Source of the DNA: Apoda limacodes
Lineage: Eukaryota > Arthropoda > Insecta > Lepidoptera > Limacodidae
DNA length: 64,000 nucleotides
Direction of reading: 5' to 3'
NCBI GenBank assembly: GCA_946406115.1
Contig: OX291557.1
Span: 11,688,501-11,752,500, forward strand
Part shown: piece after piece, positions 23,578 through 33,061 of the stretch
How positions within the stretch are numbered: the first letter of the stretch is position 1
How the letters are laid out: each line of letters starts with the position of its first letter
Notes under the pieces: generated by a model
What the model saw: only the letters and a program-made list of their open reading frames with translations
What the model was told of the DNA's origin: nothing
Databases searched by the model: none
Program-made: the position numbers and the translations under genes

Positions 23578-23874
23578 TAGTGCAACAAACTTTTCTGATT
23601 TTCTGACCTTGACTGCTTGATCGCTGCTTGTGTTATTGTAAGTTCACATCACTACAATAGGTGTGTTATGTTCACTGCTTCAATGCGTTTAATGTCATAA
23701 TCCAGCCAAGTTAAAAAGACATAAATATTGTATGACACACTGTACTAATCTTGGCTCATTCTCTTTGGTTGAATTATTGACATTCAACGCATAATGTCGG
23801 TCAACAAAACGCTACTAATATAGCAACTGTACTTTTGATTTTTGATCACCAGGACAGAAAAGTTTGTTGCACTG
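23578..23874. mobile_element. MITE with AGTGCAACAAACTTTTCTG ends
   Basis: The left end AGTGCAACAAACTTTTCTGA and right end CAGAAAAGTTTGTTGCACT are near-perfect inverted repeats of about 19 bp. The interior includes 'aatgtcggtcaacaaaacgc' and 'tttgatcaccaggac'. The shorter version at 40.44 kb shares the right part. No coding capacity. Confidence 0.75.
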
Positions 23875-25035
23875 TACATCTATCTATTTAGCTCTTATAC
23901 AAACCTTGTAAAGTCGAATGATTTACAAAGGTGTCCCTGACTATCTTGCACTGATTTGTTGTCTGGATTCTGAATGTTCACTAACGTTTTTCTATTTCCA
24001 AAGTGTGCAGCAGTCTCTAAATCTGGAAAAAAATAACCCAGTTTAGGTTTAAATTGCATTATTATGCATCTATAAGTTTCAAAATTTTGTTTATGTTAGT
24101 ATGTTAACCTTCGCCCTACGCCACAACAGCTTAACCAAATTAGCTAAAATTTGGAATGTAGATTTATGCCCTGAGTATCCAATAGGCTACATTTCAATCC
24201 TGAAATTTAAAAGTTTTTGCAGAAATAACTTTATTATAACCGAATTCCTATATCTATACCAAAGTTCCTTATAATAGTCAGAAAAAGGTCTTCGTAATAT
24301 TTGTTATATAGCACTAGACGATCCCCGAGGTTCCGCCGAAAAACCTATTTCTGTGGGACCTCATAATCGAAATAAAAGTTTTTTTGTTCTTTTCGATGCC
24401 TCGATGCTTTTTGTGGCTAAAATCGAGTTACCAAAATCAAGCACCGTTAAGACTTTAGGAAGAGTGTCCTACAGAGAAAAATATTCCCGTGGGAACTCTT
24501 GATAAGAATAATACGTATTCTATCGTCTTTTTTGTTTCTCCAGCTATCCCTTGCCAAAAATCAGATCACACCGTAGCTTCGTTGCATATTTCTTCCGACT
24601 TGATTTACAAATGTAGACAGAAAAACTGTAAAATTCAAAACGAAATAAATAATATACATAGGTTATGTCCATCCTGAATTTTTGAAATTGGATGAGTAAC
24701 TTCGGAGATATACCTCCTACATCCAAACTTACAATTATATATATATATATATATATTTATATACATAGGAATGTAATTTTAAATTATTAAGTAAATTTTA
24801 TAGACGTATTTCTGTTGGGTGTCAACGAGTTATCACAATCGTATGACGACGATTTCAGTAATAAATAATTATATTCAAAATAAAACCCCAACTTTTAAAA
24901 ATACTGGAACTCACAAATCATTTAATTTTTTTAATCCATTTCACATATAACGTAATAATCTACGCATTTCACAATTATAAATCTATATAACCTACATATT
25001 TCAGTACGATAAAAATACAAGTGAACCTTCAAGTG
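23875..25035. other. Intergenic sequence with repeat relics
   Basis: 24098-24260 ('aaatttggaatgtagattt', 'aataggctac') and 24480-24680 ('attcccgtgggaactc') resemble decayed family-D-like sequence. A (TA)n run sits at 24735-24757. No gene seen. Confidence 0.35.
24735..24757. repeat. (TA)n microsatellite
   Basis: About eleven consecutive TA units. Confidence 0.85.
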
Positions 25036-25074
25036 AAAAAAGGTGTATTTGAAACCTTCAAATACACCTTTTTT
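25036..25074. repeat. Perfect 18-bp inverted repeat with 3-nt spacer
   Basis: The left arm AAAAAAGGTGTATTTGAA (25036-25053), spacer ACC and right arm TTCAAATACACCTTTTTT (25057-25074) are exactly complementary. The spacer is too short for an ordinary pre-miRNA loop. Confidence 0.9.
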
Positions 25075-25814
25075 TGTAAGGAAATAATTAGTCACGTCAT
25101 TCACAAGAAAGTCCGTAAGTGACAAATTGTTTATTCTTGGTTATACAACCCAATCAAAATGTACACCTAGAGCCCAGAGGTTCCAAAATTACTTTACAAA
25201 AAGTACATATAACTTTCTAATTACATTACACAATAAATTAGCAAATAATCTGTATTTACACAACTGTTTAATTTTTTTAAACTGTTTTGCTTATTTTGAT
25301 CTGATTTTTACAACCTACCTTTACCTACTTCAATGCTAACTCTTGATTGTAAGTCAAACCATTCCTTACAAAATTTGCGAAACTAAACTAGAGTACGTAT
25401 AATTTTATTATACGCAATATATATATGAATACGAACAGGAACGTAATATCTTCAAAAGGATGATACGCAGTTACGTTTCAAAGTTAATTTATATAATCTA
25501 TGTAGTTCGAAACAAAACCTCAAAATCTGCTCAATGTCTACCTAGTTAGGTTGGCTTTTAAAAACACACTGAAAAGAAAGTGTTGATAAGCCAAGTCAGC
25601 AGCAAATTTTAGGTGCTCTAGATCTAATCATAGATTTAAATGGCGGAACATTAAGACTTGCGTATATATATTTATGTCTGTAATTTATACGTGCGTTTTG
25701 CGTCGATAATGTTTTATACGTAGATCCGGAATATTTCCATACATAAACCCGACAGTAAACATTAAAATTTGTTGTCAAGCGAGAAATGCATAAAATGAAG
25801 TAGTTATTCCAACA

Positions 25815-26010
25815 TACAATACATGGCTGGTGGAGAACATAGGCTATACAGGCTTTTTATCTCGGTAAATTTGTTTTTTTCTGCAGGCAACCGAATCCCA
25901 CGTGAACGAAATATAGCTATAGCTATAGCTTGCAGGAAAGTCTCTTACTAATATCAAGAAGTTGCCTTAGATAAACAAATTTAGCGCGGGCGGAGCCGCT
26001 GACAGAAGCA
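25815..26010 (-). mobile_element. Family-D interspersed repeat, minus strand
   Basis: On the minus strand it begins near 26010 with 'cttctgtcagcggctccg' and 'cccgcgctaaattt', then a long run of 'tagcta' units and 'cggttgcctgcag', ending in a 'atagcctatgttctcc' segment. It matches the head and middle of the 46.37-kb copy. Confidence 0.7.
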
Positions 26011-26627
26011 AGTCTGGAATATTTATTACACCTACACGCATTGAAGAAGAAGTTACGATGAATTTCGGTAAATAATTTCCTAACTGCTGGATAACCAAGC
26101 AGCGTCAGTGAATAGTAGACAGGACAACAACAAATAGACAACCAGTTTGAGTTTTGCAGCTAAACTTTCTATAGGTAAAGTCTTGCTTTCTTAAGGTTCA
26201 ATGCCGTGGCAAGTCTTGTGAAGTTCTATAAGATATACAAAATAAACAATTACTTCAAAATTTCACTTGCCGACTTTTCAGGTAAGTACGACTAGGTACG
26301 TTATTAGTTTTATTTGAATTTAGGTTAAAATTTAAAACGTAATGAAATTGGAAAACAGCCTTTTTATTTCTAGTTGATATTTGCTGACGATATTATAGTA
26401 ACAAGTAATACAAGCTACGATTACAGACAAAGCTTTAGTTTTTAATTCAGAAAATCAGAGGATTAGGCTTTAAATACAATAATAATGTAAGTCAATGATT
26501 TAATTCACTATAGAAATGACGATATTCCCAAACAAAGCAATAGGAGCAATTTTGTTTTTCTATGACGGGTTTTTAGGAATTACACCTCCGGTTGCGGGTA
26601 AAAATCGTTTGTTATCCGTGGTACCAG
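26011..26627. other. Intergenic sequence without a recognised gene
   Basis: No motif-bearing open frame and no clear repeat. Confidence 0.4.
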
Positions 26628-26705
26628 CAGTAGTACCACCAGTGGTACCACTAACCGTGGTACCCCAGTGGAACCATGGTTAGTTTTTTCTAACCCTGGT
26701 ACCAC
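26628..26705. repeat. GGTACC-rich palindromic cluster with 16-bp hairpin
   Basis: 'ggtacc' occurs five times here, often within GTGGTACCAC-like palindromes. At its end GTGGAACCATGGTTAG (26668-26683) pairs with CTAACCCTGGTACCAC (26690-26705) at 14 of 16 positions around a T6 loop. Confidence 0.8.
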
Positions 26706-26767
26706 TGAGCATGTGCATGTTGCATGTATGCGATAAATACACGTGTTTTCTTACTCTCCTCCTACTT

Positions 26768-26890
26768 CTTAACCGACTTCAAAAAAAAGAAGATTCTCAG
26801 TTTGTCCTGTATGTTTTTATGTATGTATTTATGTAGGTATTTATTTATGTATGTATGTATGTATGGGTCTGTTTTTTTATGAGATAGAAG
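26768..26890 (+). mobile_element. 'AACCGACTTCAAAA' repeat with ATGT-rich run
   Basis: The head 'taaccgacttcaaaaaaaag' is followed by 'ctgtatgtttttatgtatg' and several 'tatg' units. The same head occurs inverted at about 36.5 kb and at 45.66 kb, and forward at 59.02 kb. Confidence 0.5.
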
Positions 26891-27507
26891 ATGGAGAAAT
26901 TGCGCGGGGATTACCGCAGAAAATAAGTACCTATATATTATATGTTTATTATGTATACCATTACCAATGTAATGCATCTTTTAGTCCACATTACTAGTCT
27001 AGGTGCCAAATGTTTTTCGCTCATAAAGCGGTTGAACACTATTACGTGTTATTACACACGTGCTCGTTGCGTAGATTATTTAGTATTAGCCATTGAATTA
27101 GCAAGTTGACATCCCATCTGTTTTCAAAATCATACAAAGTAAACCATTCCCGATTAATCCACCACTAATAGAGTCGACCTTGGCAGTCGTAAATATTTAT
27201 AACTTCTTTACGGCGGTCAGTGTGAATGCCTTCTAATTTTATGCTATCCGTGAGATAAACTGCGTGATGGTAATCATAAATACGAAGGCTGAGGTTTTAT
27301 TTTATTTAAAAACTCGTATAAATACGATATGAAAAGATGCTTTTCGGAATCGTATTTTATATCGTTATTTCCTCTTATATATTTTACAATCTTAATTTAT
27401 GGATTTAAATTAATATAAATACATAATTAATATTCATAAATAAAATAATTATGTTGAAATATTTTGCTTTCTTCATGAAAGGCTTCATTTTTTTAACCCA
27501 AAAAAGC
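26891..27507. other. Intergenic sequence without a recognised gene
   Basis: AT-rich; nothing recognised. Confidence 0.4.
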
Positions 27508-27720
27508 TAACGTTACGCCTAGTGGTAAGTGTACCTGATGCGATGAAAAACATTGTGTGTAACACGGGCGGTACGGAAATTACAAACTCGAGTCATTAAA
27601 GCCTTTGGCCTTAAGCAGGCAGCTCATACAACAACCTAAGCGTTTGCGGGAGGCAGTTCCTTTGAAACCGCACTGTACGTGCCCATTTATGTTCTAAGGT
27701 GTGAGAATGAATTCCGTGCC
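27508..27720 (-). mobile_element. Family-A LINE 3' fragment, rearranged, minus strand
   Basis: 27618-27720 carries 'acctaagcgtttgcggga', 'aaaccgcactgtacgtg' and 'taaggtgtgagaatgaatt', the same order as at 13.5 and 31.05 kb. 27508-27560 looks like a decayed version of the family's extreme 3' end. The middle is deleted. Confidence 0.6.
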
Positions 27721-28150
27721 GATTTCGGTGCTTTTTGTATGGTAATGTAATGTATGGTACCCTAAATACCTAAAACCTAAACCTAAACCTAAAAACTATT
27801 TCTTCAAATTTTTGATTCAATATTCGGTCTTGGGTCAATATTCTACACAAAATGTCCAAATTTCAATACAAAGAAAGACAGACATACCACTGAATGACAG
27901 TATAAGTGCTCCATGTTACCTTTTAGGGACGAAACTCCAAAAATGTACAAGAATTACGCATTTCTTCCTACGTGGTTAATGACCCCCCAGAACCCACATG
28001 GGCGTGAACCGTGGCTACATCTTTTAAAATGAAAATATATACATATACAATGTTCGTGCCAAGCGGTATCACGAAATACCAGTAGATATCCCCTAAACCC
28101 CTACTATAAATGCCTTCAACTGACTTCCTTGTCGCCCAGTTGTTAACCGC
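27721..28150. other. Intergenic sequence without a recognised gene
   Basis: Includes a short run of 'aaacct' units at 27762-27794. No gene seen. Confidence 0.4.
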
Positions 28151-28760
28151 AAAAAACCGGTTAAGTGCGAGTTGGACTCGTGCACCGAGGGTTCCGTACC
28201 TACCGCCATTTATGTAATCTACAAACACAAACAAAAATATTTTTATATTTGAGTTGATTGAAGGAAAGGTAAATTGCGGCTTACGATTTATGGCGTGTTT
28301 AACAAAAACTACATACGAGATCTCGTTCAAACCAATTTTCAGTGGAAGTTTGCATGGTAATGTAAATCATATATTTTTTTTAGTTTTATCATTCTCTTAT
28401 TTTAGAAGTGACACATTTTACCACTTTGAAAGTGTCTCTCGCGCAAACTATTCAGTTTAGAAAAAAATGATATTAGAAACCTCAATATCATTTTTAAAGA
28501 CCTATCCATAGATACCCCACATGTATGGGTTAGATGAAAAAACAATTTGAGTTTCAGTTTTAAGTATGGGGAACCCCAAAATTTATTGTTTTTTTCTATT
28601 TTTATGTGAAAATCTTAATGCGGTTCACAGAATACATCCACTTACCAAGTTTCAACAGTATAGTTCTTATAGTTTCAGAAAAAAGTGGCTGTGACTTACG
28701 GACGGACATACAGACAGACATGACGAATCTATAAGGGTTCTGTTTTTGCCATTTGGCTTA
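28151..28760 (+). mobile_element. Family-B interspersed repeat, subtype 2
   Basis: The head 'aaaccggttaagtgcgagtt' has its palindrome, then 'gagggttccgtacctaccg', 'tttatgtaatctaca', 'tttgcatggtaatgta' and 'cggttcacagaatacatc'. The tail has 'acggacatacagacagaca' and 'cgaatctataagggttc', ending at 'tttgccatttggctt'. It matches the 48.53-kb copy over its length and the 37.0-kb copy in reverse. Overlapping frames are spurious. Confidence 0.85.
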
Positions 28761-30058
28761 AAATGGCTGAAACAATTAATGAAAATCTTCTTCTAACCTA
28801 ATCCAAAAACAGGTGCATAAACGGGTTAGATTTATAAATAATCTAATAAAAGCTATGTACAACTTCGTTTATTTTTGTTGTAACAGCAAACCGAGCTAAG
28901 ACCTATTAGATGAAAAAATAAACAATTTGTAATCCCGTCCAATAAATCCATGATTACAATAATCGATTTAAAAATTTCAGCGTCTCTGAATTTATGGAAT
29001 CCATAAGTATTACGATATGTTTGTTTCCATTTATATTTATGATTCTTTAAGAACAGCCATATACTAGACCAGCAGTGGGCTCCGGCTTTGCTTCGGTACA
29101 ATTACTTTGGTTTATAGCCAGTCCTCGTTTTAACTTTTGTGTCTTTTATGTCTTAGATTTTTATTGTGAAGGGTGCCTTAGTTTTGAGTGCCCTACTAAA
29201 ATTGAGACTTTATTCTCTTTTTATTATCAATTTGCTTAGTTACAGCTTAAATCTCATTCAAACTCGACTAAGCTTAGTGTATTTTATGCTTGGCGAGAGA
29301 TTTATTAACTTCTCTTTGAGTTGGGAAGTTACTATAATGAGAACGAAAATCGGAATTACATTTTAACACCTGGGAAATCATTTTCAGAGAAATGTCTGTG
29401 TGTACACGTGAGCATATTTTAGGATCATTTAACTTGAGAACTAATAGACCGATTTGCTTCATCGACATCTCAATCGATCTCTCACATACACCTGGAATCA
29501 GAAATATTGAAGCTGCAGTTCATTTTTGCCCGAATGCCAAAGAAGAATAATGTTTTTCGGGTGTATCATCCATACATGTTTGTATGTCCAAATCTTACGG
29601 CGGCCATAAATTGTCAAAAACTTGATAAAAATACGGAAAAATTTGAACGAATATTCATAAACGTATCGAGTATGGTATCAAATAAAAGGTTATAATGAGC
29701 ACATTTCAAATAGTACCTGGGCGATCAAAATCAAAAATCAAGTTTTTACAAAAAAATACAACTTAAAAAATATTATTTCTAACAAGAACATTACCAAAAA
29801 GACAAAATTCAGTTCAGTTCAGTTCAGTATGTAAAGAATTACACAAATTTTGGGTTCTCGTCCACAAAAAAATGTTGGTCGGCCGCTTGATAATTTAGTT
29901 TTCGGTCGTCAAGATCTTTGTCATCGCTCCATAAGAATTCAATGTTTTAGGCATGAACATGGTAAGTTTATTTTTCAGAAATATAAAAAATACTAGTTTT
30001 TCGCTCGTAAGCCACAAGCGGGCGTAGACTATAAAATTAGCATAGATTTTTATCAATA
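28761..30058. other. Intergenic sequence without a recognised gene
   Basis: Several 60-80-codon open frames lack recognisable motifs. Four 'cagtt' units occur near 29807-29826. No host gene or clear repeat. Confidence 0.4.
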
Positions 30059-30286
30059 TTTTTTTTTTTTTGATACCACTAAGGTGGCAAACAAGCTTAC
30101 GGTCCGCCTTATCGTAAGCGGTTATCATAGCCTATGGACGCTTGCAACACCAGGGGTATCACTCGCACGTTGCTGACCCTTCAGAAATCTAAGAACTTTA
30201 ATCTTAAAGAACCCCGTACAGTCCTTGGAGAAAACCTTGGCAGGGAACTCATTCCACAACCCAACCGTTCGCTCGAGGAAGTTTCT
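30059..30286 (-). mobile_element. Family-A LINE 3' end, minus strand (left piece of split copy)
   Basis: Read on the minus strand: the end of the ORF2 tail (GLWNELPAKVFSKD-type), 'taacgatacctctggtgttg'-like sequence, then 'accgtaagcttgtttgcc', 'accttagtggtatc' and a T/A-run at 30059-30072. It is interrupted at 30286 by the jockey-like insertion, and the same LINE resumes at 31050. Confidence 0.85.
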
Positions 30287-31049
30287 TTATCCCATGATAG
30301 GCAAGTACAGTAAGATGTCGCTTAGAAATAAGCTGAATCTTTACACAACTTGCAACCGCCTCATACTAGCTTATGCTAGCGTAGTCTTTGGGTTATCCAA
30401 GCGCAATCTCCATAAACCTCAGACCCTCCAAAATCGCTTTCTCAGAGCGGCCTCCAGAGCCTCTTGGCACGTTCGAAATGCGGACCTACACAGGGACTTC
30501 GAGCTCCCTACGATTTCCCAATATTTCAAATTCCTGAAAGTCCGCTTTTTCGAGCGTACACAAAATCACCCGAATCGACTAATTGTGCAATCCGCAACGT
30601 ATCATCCCCCCGACCGACCTCGGCATGGTCGTACAACCATCGTTAGGCGGCCTCGGCACATACTAACGGCCCCAGATGACGATCTCGCTATATAGGGCCT
30701 CCCTCCAAACACGACGCCGACGTCCCCGGGTTCGTCGGCGCCCGCAAGGATACACGAGGTATTAACGAGTGCCGGGGCGCTTCTCGCCCCCACTCAAACG
30801 CAACTGCACCCGCGTAACGGGGAACTCCCCTCCTGGCGGTGACTCACCTTCGGGTTCGAGACTTAGGCCGGTCGAAGGGACGCCCCCGAGAGCGACAACC
30901 CAAGCTGAGGCTCCCCCCATAGGGAGCCCTTGAGCGTTGGGCGCTATACGGGCTGAGGCTCCTTCAGAGTCTCGCCAAAAAAAAACCCGGTAAAGCAGTA
31001 ATGGCTGCAACAGCCAACTGCATAGTCAGTCAGAAAACAAAAAAAAAAA
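30287..31049 (+). mobile_element. Jockey-like LINE insertion, 5' truncated, with polyA and TSD
   Basis: The element starts inside ORF2, has a GC-rich 3' UTR (30696-31038) and ends in 11 A residues (31039-31049). It is flanked by GAGGAAGTTTCT (30275-30286) and GAGGAAGCTTCT (31050-31061), a 12-bp target-site duplication with one mismatch. Truncated 5' end, polyA and TSD are the hallmarks of target-primed reverse transcription. It sits inside a family-A LINE in the opposite orientation, so it is the younger of the two. Confidence 0.9.
30288..30695 (+). pseudogene. Jockey-clade ORF2 C-terminal fragment
   Basis: An open frame of 136 codons, from Tyr-Pro-Met at 30288 to the stop at 30693-30695. 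It covers the region after the RT domain: YPMIGKYSKMSLRNKL, LYTTCNRLILAYASVVFG, LQNRFLRAASRASWHVRN, DLHRDFELPTISQYF, then QNHPNRLIVQSATYHPP, and RRPRHILTAPDDDLA at the end. The LYPM.G..S.LS.RNK.TLY, TYASVVF, WYVRN.DLH and HPNPLV pattern is that of lepidopteran jockey-type LINEs (known family features). No frameshift in the retained part, but RT and endonuclease are absent. Confidence 0.85.
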
Positions 31050-31445
31050 GAGGAAGCTTCTCTGGAACCGCACTCAACGTGGCCATTTAATATCTAAGGT
31101 GTGAGAATGAATAAGCGGTCCAATAGTAGTAAGTAGCCGCGGGCATCATTTAGAACAATTCCTCAGAACACATCCCATTATACAAGCGGTATAACACATA
31201 CAGGGAGGAAAAGTTACTCCCCAGACTTAAGGGTTCGCTACAGCTTGTGAGTTTGGGATCGTTGTCGATTCTCACACCCCGTCGTTGAACTGAGTCAAAA
31301 GAGCCAAGCTGGTATCCGGATGCACCTATCCAGAGATCACAGCAGTACTTAATATGCGGCCGGACTTGCGACTAGTAAAGCAGCAACCTTTCAGAATCAA
31401 CGACATTCGTATCGACGCCGCATGCGACGAGAACAACTGAACGTA
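31050..31445 (-). mobile_element. Family-A LINE, 5'-ward piece of split copy, minus strand
   Basis: It resumes with 'ctctggaaccgcact' and 'taaggtgtgagaatgaat'. On the minus strand the upstream codons give HIKYCCDLWIGASGYQL, then SVQRRGVRIDNDPKLTS, FSSLYVLYRLYNGMCSE and ELF. This is the ORF2 region after RT, with conserved blocks IDNP.LT, LYVFYR.Y.G.CSEEL and W.GA.....L. Several stops and shifts are present. The left boundary near 31445 is approximate. Confidence 0.8.
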
Positions 31446-32273
31446 GTAGAATAATTCGATTTATTCGATCTTTCGTCATCATGGCTCTATGGTAATTTTT
31501 TTTTTTTTTTTTAATATTATAATGGGCTCGCACGTTCTTAGCAGACCATTAATGCATTTGCCAGAGTCAAAGTGAATTATATTATATCGTATCGTGGCGC
31601 GGGAGTTACCGCGCGTCCTCGTTTTCATGTCCCAAGATTGGGACTATTATTGGAATATATATTGGAAGACTCTTAATAGTTACTTGTAGTGTAGTGTTCT
31701 TAATGTTGAGTTTGCATTATTATGCATAAAAATGACAAGATACTAGTAAAACTATTAAAAAAACATGTTTTTGTGAATTTTGTGGTATTTTCCAAATATC
31801 AGCCGCCTGGGATGCAATAAAAACAGCCTCATGCGTACCAAACATCAGCCTAGCATTTTTTCGTGATTTCAGATGCTTATGCTCTAAGATTTGATAGAAA
31901 TATTTTTACCATACATTTAGGCCATGTGATTCGTTGCTAGTGGCAAAGGAAATTCATACTATAAATATATAATTCATAGCTTTCATCCGCTACTTCGCCT
32001 CCGTGGGATTCTTACGTGGACCTCTGATTTAACAGTTAAAAAGTATTCTGTGTGAGTCTTTGTTTCTCCATGTACCCTTTACCGAAAATCAAGTAGACCC
32101 TTGTATCGTCGATATATATAAAACCTCCTAAGTTCAGATATATTGCATTACAAGCAGTGTTGCGGTGATAGGCACTCCCCCTGTCATGTAGGACTAAAGT
32201 AGTTGGTGAAAAGAACAAATCCCCTGAATTATTATATATTTTTCATTTTCCGGCATAAAAAGAAGCCTTAAGT
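31446..32273. other. Intergenic sequence with possible decayed family-D repeat
   Basis: 31975-32110 ('tagctttcatccgctacttc', 'tgtttctccatgtaccc') may be a remnant of family D. A run of about 17 T lies near 31496-31513. No gene. Confidence 0.35.
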
Positions 32274-32465
32274 TATAACGGAACGACCGTTTAGGTTTTG
32301 GTTCAGTTCCGGTAAAGGACCGGATGATGTAGAAAACAATATAACGGAACGACCGTTCAGGTGGTCCGTCTCCGGTAAAGGACCGGATGATCTAGGAAAC
32401 ACTATAACGGAACGACCGTTCAGGTGGTCCGTCTCCGGTAAAGGACCGGATAATGTAGGAAATGA
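32274..32465 (+). repeat. Three tandem 63-66-bp units, each with two palindromes
   Basis: Units start at 32274, 32340 and 32403. Each contains the hairpin AACGGAACGACCGTT (5-bp stem) and the hairpin TCCGGTAAAGGACCGGA (6-bp stem), with 'caggtggtccgtc' between in units 2 and 3, then 'tgatgtaggaaa'-like sequence. Unit 1 is the most diverged. Non-coding. Confidence 0.9.
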
Positions 32466-32743
32466 TGGAAGTTCCTAGGCATCCACTCTTAGGTCCATTA
32501 CCAGCGATATGATTTAAATAAAGAGATCAAAGTATCTCTGTTAGTTTTGACAACTATGGCATAACATATTGCTTCACGTATAGCTTGACGTGGATAAATA
32601 AAAATCTCCTCTGAGATATTTTCAAACTAATTTGAATTGAATATCATTATACTGCAACACATTTGCCTACTTACTATCATTTCACTAATAAAACCGTTCG
32701 ATCCGGTATGTTAAGTGTTTTTCTTTTGTGCTGTGATTAGTGA
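32466..32743. other. AT-rich spacer
   Basis: No recognised feature between the tandem repeat and the possible LTR. Confidence 0.4.
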
Positions 32744-32917
32744 TTTATTGGTATTCATTATATTTTCTTGTAACGCAGCACGGTTTTTAGTACCTACTAT
32801 ACCGTCACCTTTCGGCTCTGTGCCATAACTGAAGTTTGGGAGAAGACTACTCTTCTCAACTACTGAGAGGGCCGGTGCGCGTCAGCCTTCTAGCGACGTC
32901 AGCACTGAGAGGAGGCC

Positions 32918-32983
32918 TGGAATTCTCTATACTCCAAATCTTCGGTTTGCCTGGAGTTCTGAATACTCCAAATACTCGGCCTG
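32918..32983 (+). repeat. 33-bp imperfect tandem duplication
   Basis: Two adjacent units share 'ctgga.ttct..atactcc', 'aaat.ctcgg' and 'ttgcctgg' landmarks. It lies within the possible LTR. Confidence 0.6.
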
Positions 32984-33061
32984 TACGGTAGCAGTGCTTC
33001 AGCCTGAGCACCGCTGATCACCGTAGCTACGGGGTGAATTTCTGCCACGTGCTGCTTAGCA

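Noticed and set aside
27762..27794. Short AAACCT repeats resembling telomeric DNA
   Set aside because: The insect telomere unit is TTAGG/CCTAA. This is about four loose AAACCT units, easily explained by chance in AT-rich DNA.
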